64,000 nt of DNA, from positions 11,447,153 through 11,511,152 of the forward strand of contig OY987305.1 of NCBI GenBank assembly GCA_963920635.1. The letters run 5' to 3'. The translations under genes were made by a program, and so were the position numbers. Origin of the DNA: Pseudeuparius sepicola. Lineage: Eukaryota; Arthropoda; Insecta; Coleoptera; Anthribidae. Below, one piece after another: positions 53,321 to 64,000 of this stretch; position 1 is the first letter of the stretch, and each line of letters starts with the position of its first letter. Below the pieces are notes generated by a model. The model saw only the letters and a program-made list of their open reading frames with translations, did no database searches and was not told where the DNA came from.

Positions 53321-54205
53321 GCCAAAAGGCATTCGCACTCCCTCTACGGGGAACATTCACTCAGATCCCGGGTATCCCGGCTCGGCCGAGACCCTTGCCA
53401 TGTTATCGGGCCTTAGGTGACATTGATGTTGTTGGATGTTCCTGCATTCCCCATGAATTTTTTGACGGTTCGGGCTGTCGCAAGTAGTACCGCTTTCGGC
53501 ATAGACCTGTAGACCCAGCTCTTTGATGTTTCTCAGCAAAGGTTTTGGTATAGGTAACACCAGTTGTTGACATGATGATTGGAACCGTCTGAACGTTCTC
53601 CATTTTCCATTGTCTTCTAATTAGTTCTTCTAAGTCTCTGTACTTCGCTATCTTCTCGGCCGGCTCACACGCAGGTTCTTGTGGTTTAGGATGGCCACAT
53701 CAATCAGAGTTGTCTTCCTAGAAATTGTATCAACTATTATAAGGTCCGGTCTGTTATTGGCAACTCGTTGATCTGTCAGAACTGCACGATTCCAGTACAT
53801 CTTGTAGTTGCTGTTTTCAAAAACAGGCTCCGGTGTGTAGCTTTAATATGGGACCCTCTCTGCCTGCACACGCAGCAGTTTTTCCGCCAGTTCCTGGTGC
53901 AAGATCTTGGCAACCGAATCGTGTCCTTATATTCCGTTGATGCAAACATCTGACATCCTCGTGTTATGTGCTGGATTGTTTCCGAAGTTTGGCATTCGTA
54001 TATCTGCATCTGTCATCCACATCTCCTACAATGAATTTTAGGTAGTTACGAGTTATTATAACCTGATCTTGTAAGGCCAGTAATAAGAAGCCTTCCGTTT
54101 CGGGAAACATGCGTCCCGAGGTCAGCCAATAGTTCGACACTAACTTGTCGACATGTTCCTGGTTAACCTCATTAGGATGCCTGCCGTGCGGAGGCTTCTC
54201 CAGCC
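53320..54205 (-). pseudogene. RLE-type LINE 3' end, copy 2
   Basis: Aligns with 38345-39035 (AGCCAAAAGGC, CTACGGGGAACATTCACTC, TGACATTGATGTTGTTGGATG) and extends further 5', including a frame with TSETIQHITRGCQM and ASTEYKDTIRLPRSCTRNW (the zinc-knuckle-like CxxC/H region). Frames are broken in several places. The 3' end abuts the (AAT)n repeat. Confidence 0.7.
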
Positions 54206-54637
54206 ACATCTGTAGTTTATTATTGTCGGTTCGGCGGTGATTTTGTAATGTAATGTATTACAATTTTCTTGCTACCTGCTAAATTCATATTGTAGGTACT
54301 TTGAGTTAAATTTTAAATACACAAGGAGTAGATTTTGAGTAATAATCTTCATAATAACGTTGAGTGAAATATTTGGATAGAGGACCAACGACTGTCAAAT
54401 AATTTCTTGAAAAACGCAGGAGTCAACAATTCCATTTATATTGTTGAAAATTGTTTTTGAATCACACATGCGTTTTTCGCGAAAAACTAACTGTCAGATT
54501 TGACAGCCGTTGTTCCTCTATATGTGAACTGTTCACTCAACGGTAATAACCATTGTTTAATTACTAAAAATGATAATCAGTGGCAAATATAAGAAGTAGC
54601 AGGCAGGGATAATAAAAAAATATAAAAATAGTTGGTC

Positions 54638-54705
54638 TTTGTTTAGGACTTGAACCCGGGACCTATGAATTACTAGTCCCGTGCCCTCATCCTCATTCAT
54701 AAGGT
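54638..54705 (-). repeat. tRNA-derived sequence (SINE head or tRNA pseudogene)
   Basis: The minus strand reads a polymerase III B box GGTTCAAGTCC preceded by CCC, with GGGCACGGGACTAGTAATTCATAGG in the anticodon-arm position. The 5' acceptor and D arm are not convincing, so it is not called as a functional tRNA. Confidence 0.5.
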
Positions 54706-54749
54706 GTCTGTCAAATTTGGTTGGTATTAGGCTACTCTTATTTGACACC

Positions 54750-56715
54750 GAATAAACATTGATGTTACTTTTTAATTTTTCTTTCGCATAATTCGCGTCC
54801 TTTCTGCGTCCTTGCTTGCTTCGTAAGGATTGCTACGCAATACTTTTTTACCTAGCAACTACATTCGCAGCTAGCAACCAAATAACATAGCCTCGAACAT
54901 TTGACTTACGCTTTCGGGCCTGTTGGCGAGTATGTAAAGTGTATTTACGGAGGAGGGAGCAGAAAAACCACATACAATTTGGAAGTGTCTAGATATTAAT
55001 TGGTAAATTGTTTCATCTTCATCAAATACCTAAAGGTTAACGTCATAAACACACTCTCTTAAGGCAATAATCCGCAGGTGAACGTATCTAGTAGATAATT
55101 GGCGCATGATCATACTCGAACTATTACCGTAATCAACAAAACTAATTGGAGTAGATCCAGGCCAGACTGAATAGGATATTGATTTTGGAAATTGCCGCTT
55201 TATTCATCTACCTAATAATGCGTGCATAGGGATGCGTGTTATCTTTCGTATCTCAAGCGTCCGAGACTGCACTTGGAAAATAAATAAGCACGCGGCTTTG
55301 AGTTTAGGTTTTTGTGGAATTTTCTTTTATTGTTTTGACGTACTCGTTATACACCTGCCATAAGTTATTGGGCAAGCAAGTTGATACCATTGGCTGAACT
55401 CGGAGACTACTCGTAGTTGGAAAGTATAGGTAAACAAGTTTACTTAACAACGTTTTAAACGCATACTGAAGAGAAAAGTTACTTAGAAGTTAAACATGTG
55501 CAAATGTAATTTACACAATTCAGTAGGAAGGTACCTATAAACATACGTAAGTTAGAATTTGGTATTAAAATCATTGTGTGAAGCTTTAAATTTTAGCTCG
55601 ACGATTAAAACATCAACAATAAATCGAACATTCCATAAAAGTCCAATTTGCAATTAACGTGGTCTATAGATAATTCTGGAATAGTTACAAATCCATGGTA
55701 TTATACGGAAATTGTGCAGCATATTCAGGATCACAGTAATTTTTTAACATTTCGAGTAACTTGTGAAAATCGTTTGGTGAAAAAGTTACGCTTTATTTAA
55801 CTTGTGATGTAAATGGCCGCATTGCATTTACCACAAAAGAATTATAATAATACCTAAATATGGACAATTTTAGGAATTTTGTCATAGGTATCTACATTTT
55901 AACGGTGGAAAAGTCTAAACACAATTTGCAGCGAAGCAAATTAAGACAAGACCACACCAAATGCGAAAGCACACTTAAATTTCAGGTTTTTTTTTACAAA
56001 AATATCAGCAACCTATATGGGAATGTATATTGTACATATTGTATCAAATTATACAACATGTCAGAGGATAGAGGATGAAAATAAGAATTGTTAGGAGGTA
56101 AGGTTAGGTTCCTAAAATACGTTATTGAAAATGTAAATGTAAAGTGGATATCACAAATCTTGATCACCGCGTCACAATGGTCGACAATGCAATTTCACAC
56201 GGTTCTCTCCAATGCCCAATGCCTTCTTTATTGCCTTGTTAATTTCTGCTTTATTTATTACTATGTGATATGGCATTTTTATTTACCTATTATCGTATAT
56301 AAAGCCAATACATAGCGCTTCAGCGCTTTTTCCTCCCTCTTCGTATTTGTTCACTTTTTCGCCTGGAAAATCGATATTTTCTCGCCTATATTTTTCTCCT
56401 CGTTGAAATTTATTAAATCTCTGGGTGTTTGCTGGCGATTAGCCTTCGAAGTTCGTCGCTTTTTTCCATATTCGTTGAAGAAAATTGCTCGGCAATTTGC
56501 ACGTACTTTTTTGCGGGGATAACAGTATTTTTCGACGACGATACACGTGCGACCTCTATGTCGATTTTCACCTTTGCGTTTAAATCCGTCCATGAAATTT
56601 ATATGATTTTAAAATCGGTTCTACGTTTCTACGATCGCGGGAACGTGCCTAGTCTTGACTCCCATTATGACCTGCCAAGTATTATGAAAGATGTAGAATA
56701 CGTCAGATTTGAAAT
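54750..56715. other. No gene recognised
   Basis: AT-rich; the ORFs present (e.g. 56429-56752) overlap on both strands and have no family signature. Confidence 0.35.
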
Positions 56716-56875
56716 AGTACATGTACAGGGTGTCCCAAATGGATGGTTTTAGAAGTTTCATATTGCATAAATTACATATTTTTACAATATTTAGTAACTA
56801 ACTCCAGGCAAGATACTTAATTAAGTGCTTTCCTTATTCAAGTTCTTGTCGAGAATTAGTTATTAAATAGTATAA

Positions 56876-57600
56876 ACAGGGTGAGTTTTTTTGACGATCA
56901 GTATGGGGCTCTCGGAAGCTAGCGGAGATAGAATGAAGGTTAAATGGGGAAAGAAATGCAGTTTTGTAGGCCCAATTTAATGCACTTTGTGGATTTTTCA
57001 AAAAGTCATGGCTTACGAAATTTTACGATTTATTCTAATCCATCTAGTTTCGTTGTTTCTGATTTTAGACAAAAAGTGTAAATACAAAAGTTGGAGGGAA
57101 TTGTATCCCCAATGCGGTTGTCATGTCCTACTTTCCGTGACAGCTGCCATTTTCGAGATATGACACAAACTTGTGTTTTTTTAAATGTAAACCCTAGTTG
57201 GCCATGGTCTCTAAAAATCAGGTATTTTTAGAGCTTTCCAACGATATAATACTCGATATGGTTATTCGGAAAAATAACGGAAATAACTACGTTTTCCATT
57301 TAAAAAAACAAAAGTTTGTGTCATATCTCGAAAATGACAGTTGTCACAGAAAGTACAAGATAGCCGTATTGGGGACACAATTACATCCAACTTTTGTATT
57401 TACACTTTTTGTCTAAAATCAGAAACAACAAAGCTAGACGGATTAGAATAAATCGTCAAAATTTCGTTTTTCAAAATATCTAGTGCCATGACATTTTTCA
57501 AAAATCCACAAAGTGCCTATTCTTTCCCCATTGAACCTTCCTTCTATCTCCGCTAGTTTCCGAGATCCCCATACTGATCATAAAAAAAACTCACCCTGAA
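56876..57600. mobile_element. Long foldback element with CAGGGTGAG ends
   Basis: Arms of about 330-350 bp (56876-57225 and 57255-57600) are reverse complements: CAGGGTGAGTTTTTTTGA, ATCAGTATGGGG and TAGCGGAGATAGAA appear mirrored at the right. A further single CAGGGTGTCCC end lies at 56724. Confidence 0.75.
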
Positions 57601-57604
57601 TAGT

Positions 57605-60255
57605 GTATGTCAAAGATGCAATTTATGTAATTGAATTCATTGACTACTTTATTTCATTTTCCCCCTATTTACCACTTTAATACTAAATTTTAAATTTGGA
57701 AAAACTTCCTGGCATCCTTATAAAAATAAGAATTGGCTTTCTTTTGCATGGATTTTCTACATTGTTTACATTTCAAAACGTCAATCCCTTCACCCCCAGT
57801 CACCCTCATTTTGCAATTTCTGATGAGGGAAAGCTAAAATTAAGCCAAATCTGCAGTTAAACTTAAACAAATTTAAAATAAAATTTTAATTATCTAAATT
57901 AACAGTCAGAATATATTAAAAATGGTTCAGTTTGAAATGAAAGCATTGTATACTATATAATAACATTCTAGTCTCCCTCGATGTCTCTATATGAATTCCA
58001 GAAAGGTGAAATCCCGGAGTTTTCGCCTTCGGAAGTTCCTATCTGGTCCATACGAAACGGTCGGGGTCTTAGGCTACATGAGGCCTGACTTAGGGGTTTG
58101 TGGAGTGCTCTCGACGCCGTCTGAGAAACGCGAAACTTCGGCTGTAATTTTTTCAAGTTTTGGGAGGATTTAGCACTTCTGAAGAAACCGGCTGAGAATT
58201 CGCTTCTCCAGATTTCAGTTCTTCACTACATAAATTTCATATTTTACTAAGGAATATTCGAACAAAAATGTGTCTCAGAAAATATAGGGTAGGTATACCT
58301 GATTACACTATTTTTTCTACGACCTGTCAAACATGAAAAATAAAATTAAATACATTTATTTTTAAAATTTATTAAACTGCTCTAAAGTGATGGCCCTGAA
58401 AGACCAAAAAGATAACCTCAAAAAAGTTAAGAGTAAAAGCTTGATCCAAAAACAGCGCAAGTGGCGCCCTCTGTGAGTTACGTAAAAGTTGTAATTTTCA
58501 GCTTATTCTCCATCCCCAAAAACACAGCAGTGCCAAATTTCAGCTCAGCAGCTTGATTATTTTGGGAGATGTGGCTATAATTCAATTTCAAAAAATTAAC
58601 TTCAACGCCCTGTATCTCTTAAACAAACGACATTTCTGTAAGACATATTAGCCTCAATCGTCATATTTTGGCCCCAAATATGTGCAGTTGCTCTATGGAC
58701 CATTATTAACGGGACACCCTGTATACGGTGATCCACTCCAAGTGTTGGTTTGCAAAGATTCAATACAAAAATGTACAGGGTATTCTTCTTTGGACCAACT
58801 GAAAATGCTGAATTATTATTAAACTTTTTACAAAGTCACTGTCTAAGATGATACATTTTCTGTGCGTTTCCTGTTGTGGCACACCTGCCACCTTAACTCA
58901 TATATGGACTCACTGACTGGTAGGCTTCTGTATTTTTGGACTTAGTTTTGATATAGGTACTCGATTTTTGACCTGTATAAAGTTTCAAAAAATTCATCAT
59001 TTTGAGATGGCCCATAGAAAAATACCCTGTACATTTTTATATTGAATCTTTCCCCACCAACACTTTGACTGGTTCTGTTGACCACCCAACTGTTTTGAGG
59101 GGATTCCATGGCACACTTGTTCAAATTTCATATAAAAGTTACTCTCGAAATTACCTAATATGGTTTTTGAAAACTGCACCCCTTTAAAAAATCGCGGAAG
59201 GCCAGACCTTCTTGGCAATGCCAAACAAGAGTTCGCAAAACTATGAACTTTCGGAGGCAAAATATATGTATAATTAAAAAAATATCCCATTCAATTCCAG
59301 CAGTTACGTAGATTTTTAGAAGTGTTAACACTAAAAACGACACCACACTGTATAAGGATAAGGAACTATTTCAAAATAGAATAAAATAAGTGCATAAACG
59401 TGTGGAATTCAATGTTTTAAGTATAGCTCACAAAATAATGAAAAAACTATCGGGAATCTATATTGGAGTTTGTAAAAAGTGTTGCATACTATCTTATTTC
59501 TACATCTAACATAAACACATTTACATTTTTATAAAAAAATATCCTGTCACCAAAAAATATCTAACATTATCTAGACATTTGTCACGTCCTCAGAGAAATA
59601 ACCAAGGATAGAGGGAGCAACAGCTTCAAAATACATACGTTTGTAGTCAACCAACATCTTATGCAAATTTACCGAAGTAAACAAACATTAGGCCCGTGTG
59701 TACAACGTTTACCTGAGATAGGTTATATCCTGAGAAATATCAATTTAGCCACATACCACCCACTCTCTGCGTCCCATTGTATACAAAATCAGTCACTATA
59801 TCCTAAATCCTAATAAATAGCCTATAAATTAACAGAAAAACAATTAAAAACGGGAAAAATGCATACGTAAACAATCGGAAAACTTTACATGCTGGGCATA
59901 CACAAAACAAATACCGCTGAGTTAACGGACGCGGTTTGAGGTATCTGTGACGATTTTATTAAATTGATAATTAGATACTATAATTACAGAGCAATTTAGT
60001 TTTAGTTGTTTAGTAATTGTTACATACAAGAAATTAATAACTACATTTGTTAATTTAGCGTTTTGGGAGGTGTGCCTTCATTGAATCCCATTATTAAACC
60101 CTTCTATTTTGAATTGAAATGCTGTAAACAATGGAGTACGTGGCATCACTCAAAAAGATGTTGGCTTTGTTTACTTTTTGTTCTTACTCCCTGTATCCTT
60201 GGTTATTTCTCTGAGGTCACTTCTCACCACAAAACCAAAGTCTAGAGAATACTCT
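57605..60255. other. No gene; scattered CAGGGTG-type ends
   Basis: ACACCCTGTATA at about 58712, TACAGGGTATTC at 58775 and ATACCCTGTACA at about 59024 are further ends of the foldback family (the latter two could pair as a ~260-bp unit). No coding signature. Confidence 0.4.
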
Positions 60256-60261
60256 AGACTT

Positions 60262-60770
60262 TGACAAAACATCTTGTCACTGACCGAGGTTATACCAAAG
60301 TCTAGAGAGGTTATACCCATAAAACATTATAATTTGGCGTTAATATTTTGTGGCGGATCAAACCCACAAAAACAAAACATACAACTCTATAGATCGAAAA
60401 CAAATACGACCCTGAAAGATACCTATATTATCAAAAATGTATTTTTGTATAGGGAATGCAAACATATAAATATTAGATGTGGATATAGCTTTATCAGTGT
60501 GATTACTACTGTTTTCTGGAGTTTTCCGTATTAGTATTTGAGCGAATTCTATCTATCGAGTTCTATCGGGTCAAGTTGGCCCTAGCCGCAACGAAGACAA
60601 AATAATAGTAGCTGCCCCCCTCCCCTGCACAAGCATTCCGTTGTTTCTGGAGTACTCCTAGTGAGGGTGACAATTATTATTATTATTATTTGTATATTTG
60701 TAGTATCTCTGGCAACACTGATGAAAAGCAGCCAACTGCAGCTAACTTCAGCATGTGATTAAATCTGTTG
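60262..60770 (+). repeat. Dispersed repeat, mate of 31125-31430, split by an insertion
   Basis: Same-strand alignment with the 31-kb copy. It is interrupted at about 60575-60690 by the (AAT)n repeat. Confidence 0.72.
60575..60690 (-). repeat. (AAT)n-tailed repeat, copy 3
   Basis: Reverse complement of the 25.66-kb unit: GTCACCCTCACTAGGAGTAC, then GCTTGTGCAGGGGAGGGGGG, then TTTTGTCTTCGTTG. Confidence 0.72.
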
Positions 60771-60779
60771 CCAATTTCC

Positions 60780-63395
60780 GGGGTTTTTAACCACAACTTA
60801 AAAACCTATTTAAAACGTCATTTAGGGCCATCAAAAAATCAATGAAGGTATATTAGTGTAGAAAAATCTTTCTGAATGCGAACTAATTATTTCTACACGG
60901 GTGTAATTGGCACCTACGTATGAAGTGGTTAAATGAAACGCCTGTAAATTCCGCATTTGCCATTCTTAACTGTTCAATTTCCCTCCACGCTATATAATGA
61001 TATTAATTAATGCTACGTCCGGGGAGTATAACAACAACATCTGGCAGTAAAGACCCGAGAGCCATTAACCATTTTAAAAAGTTTACGAGAAGCTGGGAAC
61101 ATGATTGTCAGGTTGTGGTTTAAAAATAAAATAATCGGCTCCAGCAATTTAGGTATCGCTTAAAATAGGGGTAGGTACATATGCAAATGCTTTGCGTTTA
61201 ATACGTTTTTTCGCAAACCTCTGAAGTTTTTTTAGAAAAGTCGGTGGATTTTATTATTTGCATAGATGAGTGGAGTATTTTGGAACAACGAGAGAAAAAA
61301 GCTACCTACTTATCGATCAATCTAACGTGTCGAAGTTTTTATTGAATACATTTTACTTCGAGCGTCTTGCTGTATCATGTGAAGCTTTTCCACCTTTAGT
61401 AAATGTCAGTTTGGCGCTTAGTTTTTATCTAGTTACCTAGTCAGTTGCGTCATCATACAATAAATTAGATTATGGTAGGCTAGGATATGTCACTCAAACA
61501 AATAATAGGGACACATCATATGAACAGTGACTGGATAATAAGAATACAGACAGACAGACTTTATATGTTTGTCAGGTATGTTTATGTTGGGTTAGATTAG
61601 GGTAGTTATGTTGCTATTTTACTTGGTTCTTGTCTTGTTCTGCCTAAAGGTCTTTATCCCAAAAATTTAGTGAACATCTGAGAGAACGCTTGTTGCCTTG
61701 GTGTTCCGACATACATTTTTAAGTAGCTATAAAAGCGAAAAAGTTACAGCGATGCCGATGAAGCTGTAATTCGAATGCGAGGGAGTCGTATTTTGTAATA
61801 TTTAATGATGAAAGTATGTCTGAAAATGAAACGGTAAAGGGTTAAATAAAAAGTAAATGAAATTTCCCGAGGGCAAGCTCTTAAATTTTAAGTCCTGTAT
61901 TCTCTTAGAAAATGGCCTGGCTCGTTTCCAAAAGATTAATCTTTATACTTCGTATGCTTTCGCGTATCCCCTGGGCAAAAAAACCGGTGAAACTATATGC
62001 CCTTGCTTTGGAAGAATTATCCGCTAGGAATATGAAATATAATTACATAAATCACATATATACTATACATGCTTTGCTACAATAAACACGATAGAAAAGT
62101 ATGTCATTACAGTGCGTTAGTATTTCTACTGTTCTTTATTTATTATTTTTTAAATATTACTGTTTATGGTATTCTGAGCCTATTAGAGTGGTACTGAATA
62201 ATTATTATACGGAAATAATAGTGTGTAGCAAATTTGCACCAATAAACTGTGAAAATATCCCAGATCCCAGAACATAACATAATAACGTCCATACATACCA
62301 TGTTGTTGTTGCGGTAGTAATTACGAATATAAATTCTGTAATGATGCAGTTTGCAGTATAGCCACCAGGCTCTCAAATACGAAATAAACTTTGCAACAAT
62401 ATTACGGGGATGCAAGTACGAAGATAACAATCATGAAATATTTATAACATTAGTCCCTAAAGAATAAGGAATGAGGACACACCCCACTTCTCCTTGTACG
62501 GAACAAGGAGGCATTTTTAAGAGCGCTATCCTTAAAATTCCCCGAAAGCATCGTGCGATACATTTTCATTTTGAAATACTTTCGGTAGTTCGCACGCAGA
62601 GACGGGGTTTTTGGAATAAAAAAGCGTTATACGAAGTCCCACGAGTTACATTTATTAAAAAACACCCTGAAGTTAAATTACATTTCTAGACTTAGGGAGA
62701 AAAGAATTCTTTACGTGCTTTTTCTTCTTTGTTACCAAGTCGCAGCGAATGTAGATATGTCAGTTGAACATTTCTAACCTTTCTTTTTGCAAAACAATTT
62801 GGGGATGTAAAATCTTTCATCTTTCTAAAACCATTACGTTAAGTTGAAAAGAGCATAAAGATGATGATAATTTAAATTTATAATTAATGCCACATGATAA
62901 TTGAAAATACAGTGGGTTCTAGGACTTCGGGGCCATGCTAGATCGATTCAGAAAAATATGCAAATTCTTTTAACACAATCACAATTTTCAAAAATTTCGA
63001 CACCAGCGTATATTTCAGCCCACGCGTTTTGACGAGCTGATTCCAAAAACCTACGCTTTTATAATGTCTCAAAAACAGAACTTCAAGTTTTCGGTTTCGA
63101 TTTGAATTTAAAGTCCATCTGTGCCAAAACGGTTGAGCTACGAGATACAGCCCCTTGACAAATTCCCTGCGTGAGTGGCGAATATTTTCCCGACATTTTC
63201 GGGGGGGTCAACCGCTTTCGGTAAATTTGGCGATTTCGCAGATAAATTAAAATTGACAGGAAACAGGCCTATCCGAGGCAGTTTGGCCCGTAGAAACCGG
63301 AAATCCGGTCTAAATTGAATTTGGAAAGTTATGTATGCCTGACCAGCGCACTTTGTTTTTGAAAAACAGCTAAAATGCCTACTTTTTAAATGACC
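60780..63395. other. No gene recognised
   Basis: AT-rich non-coding sequence, no supported feature. Confidence 0.35.
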
Positions 63396-63404
63396 TCAGC
63401 AGGG

Positions 63405-63929
63405 CCGTATCTAGCGAACATTTGGGGGGGGGAGGGTTCAGGATCGGCTCAAGCTTTTGTGGGGCTGGGTGCCGGATGAAAGTGCGGGGCCCCGGCAAGG
63501 AATTACTTAATCCGTTAAGAACAAATTTTTGAAAATTGATACGCCACTAGAATGGTAGGTACATTGCATGCCACTTTTTAAAAAAGTAGGCCGGGGCGAT
63601 GAGTTTAGATCACTTCAGTGACGTATAGAGAAATTAATTCCGGGTTGGGAGGGACAATTTTTGTGAATTTCTTTTAAACAATTATTATATACATATTTAA
63701 AATAATACTGGAAAATGTGCTGCAGGTGAAATTTTTTCGAAATAACAAGGAAAATTACTTAAAATTAGTCTTAGGAAATCCCAATATCTTCATATTTTCA
63801 AGCTGCAGTGAATAATTTCAAATTCTGAAATGGTTTCGGCCCCGCCCTTTTAAATACGCTACTGACTTGATAACCCTGTAACGCCGCGTTCGCCGCACCT
63901 TTCGCACCCGCCTAGAGCCGGCCCTGGAG
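63405..63929. mobile_element. Possible hAT-like non-autonomous element
   Basis: A CAGGGCCG start followed by TCTAG and a poly-G run, and a CTAGAGCCGGCCCTG end 525 bp away, are mirrored. No matching 8-bp flanks and no transposase were seen. Confidence 0.4.
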
Positions 63930-64000
63930 GGGTTAGACCAGTGGCTGTTGAAGTTGAAATAGCTTTAGGGTTTAAAAACCTACTACTTTTAAATGGTTTT

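Noticed and set aside
54638..54705. Functional tRNA gene
   Set aside because: The B box is good but a full cloverleaf with acceptor and D arms could not be formed by eye; more likely SINE-derived.
1..64000. CRISPR array, rRNA genes or prokaryotic operons
   Set aside because: None are present. The repeats seen are TIRs, foldbacks, SINE/LINE copies and a ~505-bp satellite-like array of eukaryotic type.

Overview
The window looks like an insect or other arthropod nuclear chromosome. It is AT-rich, has almost no intact host coding sequence, and carries retroelement and DNA-transposon families typical of insects (Penelope, RLE-type and APE-type LINEs, MULE, hAT-like, CAGGGTG-ended foldbacks, SINEs). 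Promoters read as TATA box plus TCAGT initiator. The species cannot be told from the sequence.

The main content is one structurally complete Polinton/Maverick (adintovirus-like) integrated virus-transposon at 3809-23270 (19,462 bp). It starts AG and ends CT, has terminal inverted repeats (TIRs) of 801 and 900 bp, and is flanked by a perfect 6-bp target duplication, TATGGT. Rightward genes are: a small gene inside the TIR, a PLA2/pVI-like capsid-associated protein, an adenain-type protease, the penton-like minor capsid protein, a 65-residue ORF, the double-jelly-roll major capsid protein, a conserved unknown, a membrane protein, a spliced coiled-coil gene, protein-primed DNA polymerase B, a CHHC zinc finger protein, a zinc ribbon protein and a 20.5-21.2 kb unknown. 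Leftward genes are: a small paralogue of the TIR gene, an unknown, the chromodomain integrase, a coiled-coil protein, a conserved structural-type protein, the FtsK/A32-like packaging ATPase and the second TIR gene copy. Replication (polB), integration (integrase) and virion assembly (capsid proteins, protease, ATPase) modules are all present. The copy is not fully intact: there is a nonsense codon in the ATPase, a GTG where the protease start should be, and single-base frame breaks in several genes. Most genes keep their own TATA box.

Left of the element (1-3.8 kb) lie a broken Penelope reverse transcriptase and an inverted-repeat unit with hammerhead-like core motifs. Right of it (23.3-39 kb) is a nested transposon graveyard: a 1.2-kb TIR element with a 9-bp target duplication, an interrupted MULE transposase, long foldbacks, a hAT-like element with a nested MITE, three copies of one SINE, a perfect palindrome and LINE 3' ends. 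At 39.4-40.0 kb is a CpG-rich promoter and putative first coding exon of a host gene with a strong Kozak context. It is followed immediately by a ~3-kb array of ~505-bp tandem units with an alternating A-B higher-order pattern (40.0-43.1 kb). The rest (43-64 kb) is non-coding, intron- or intergenic-like DNA with LINE, foldback and SINE-like remnants.
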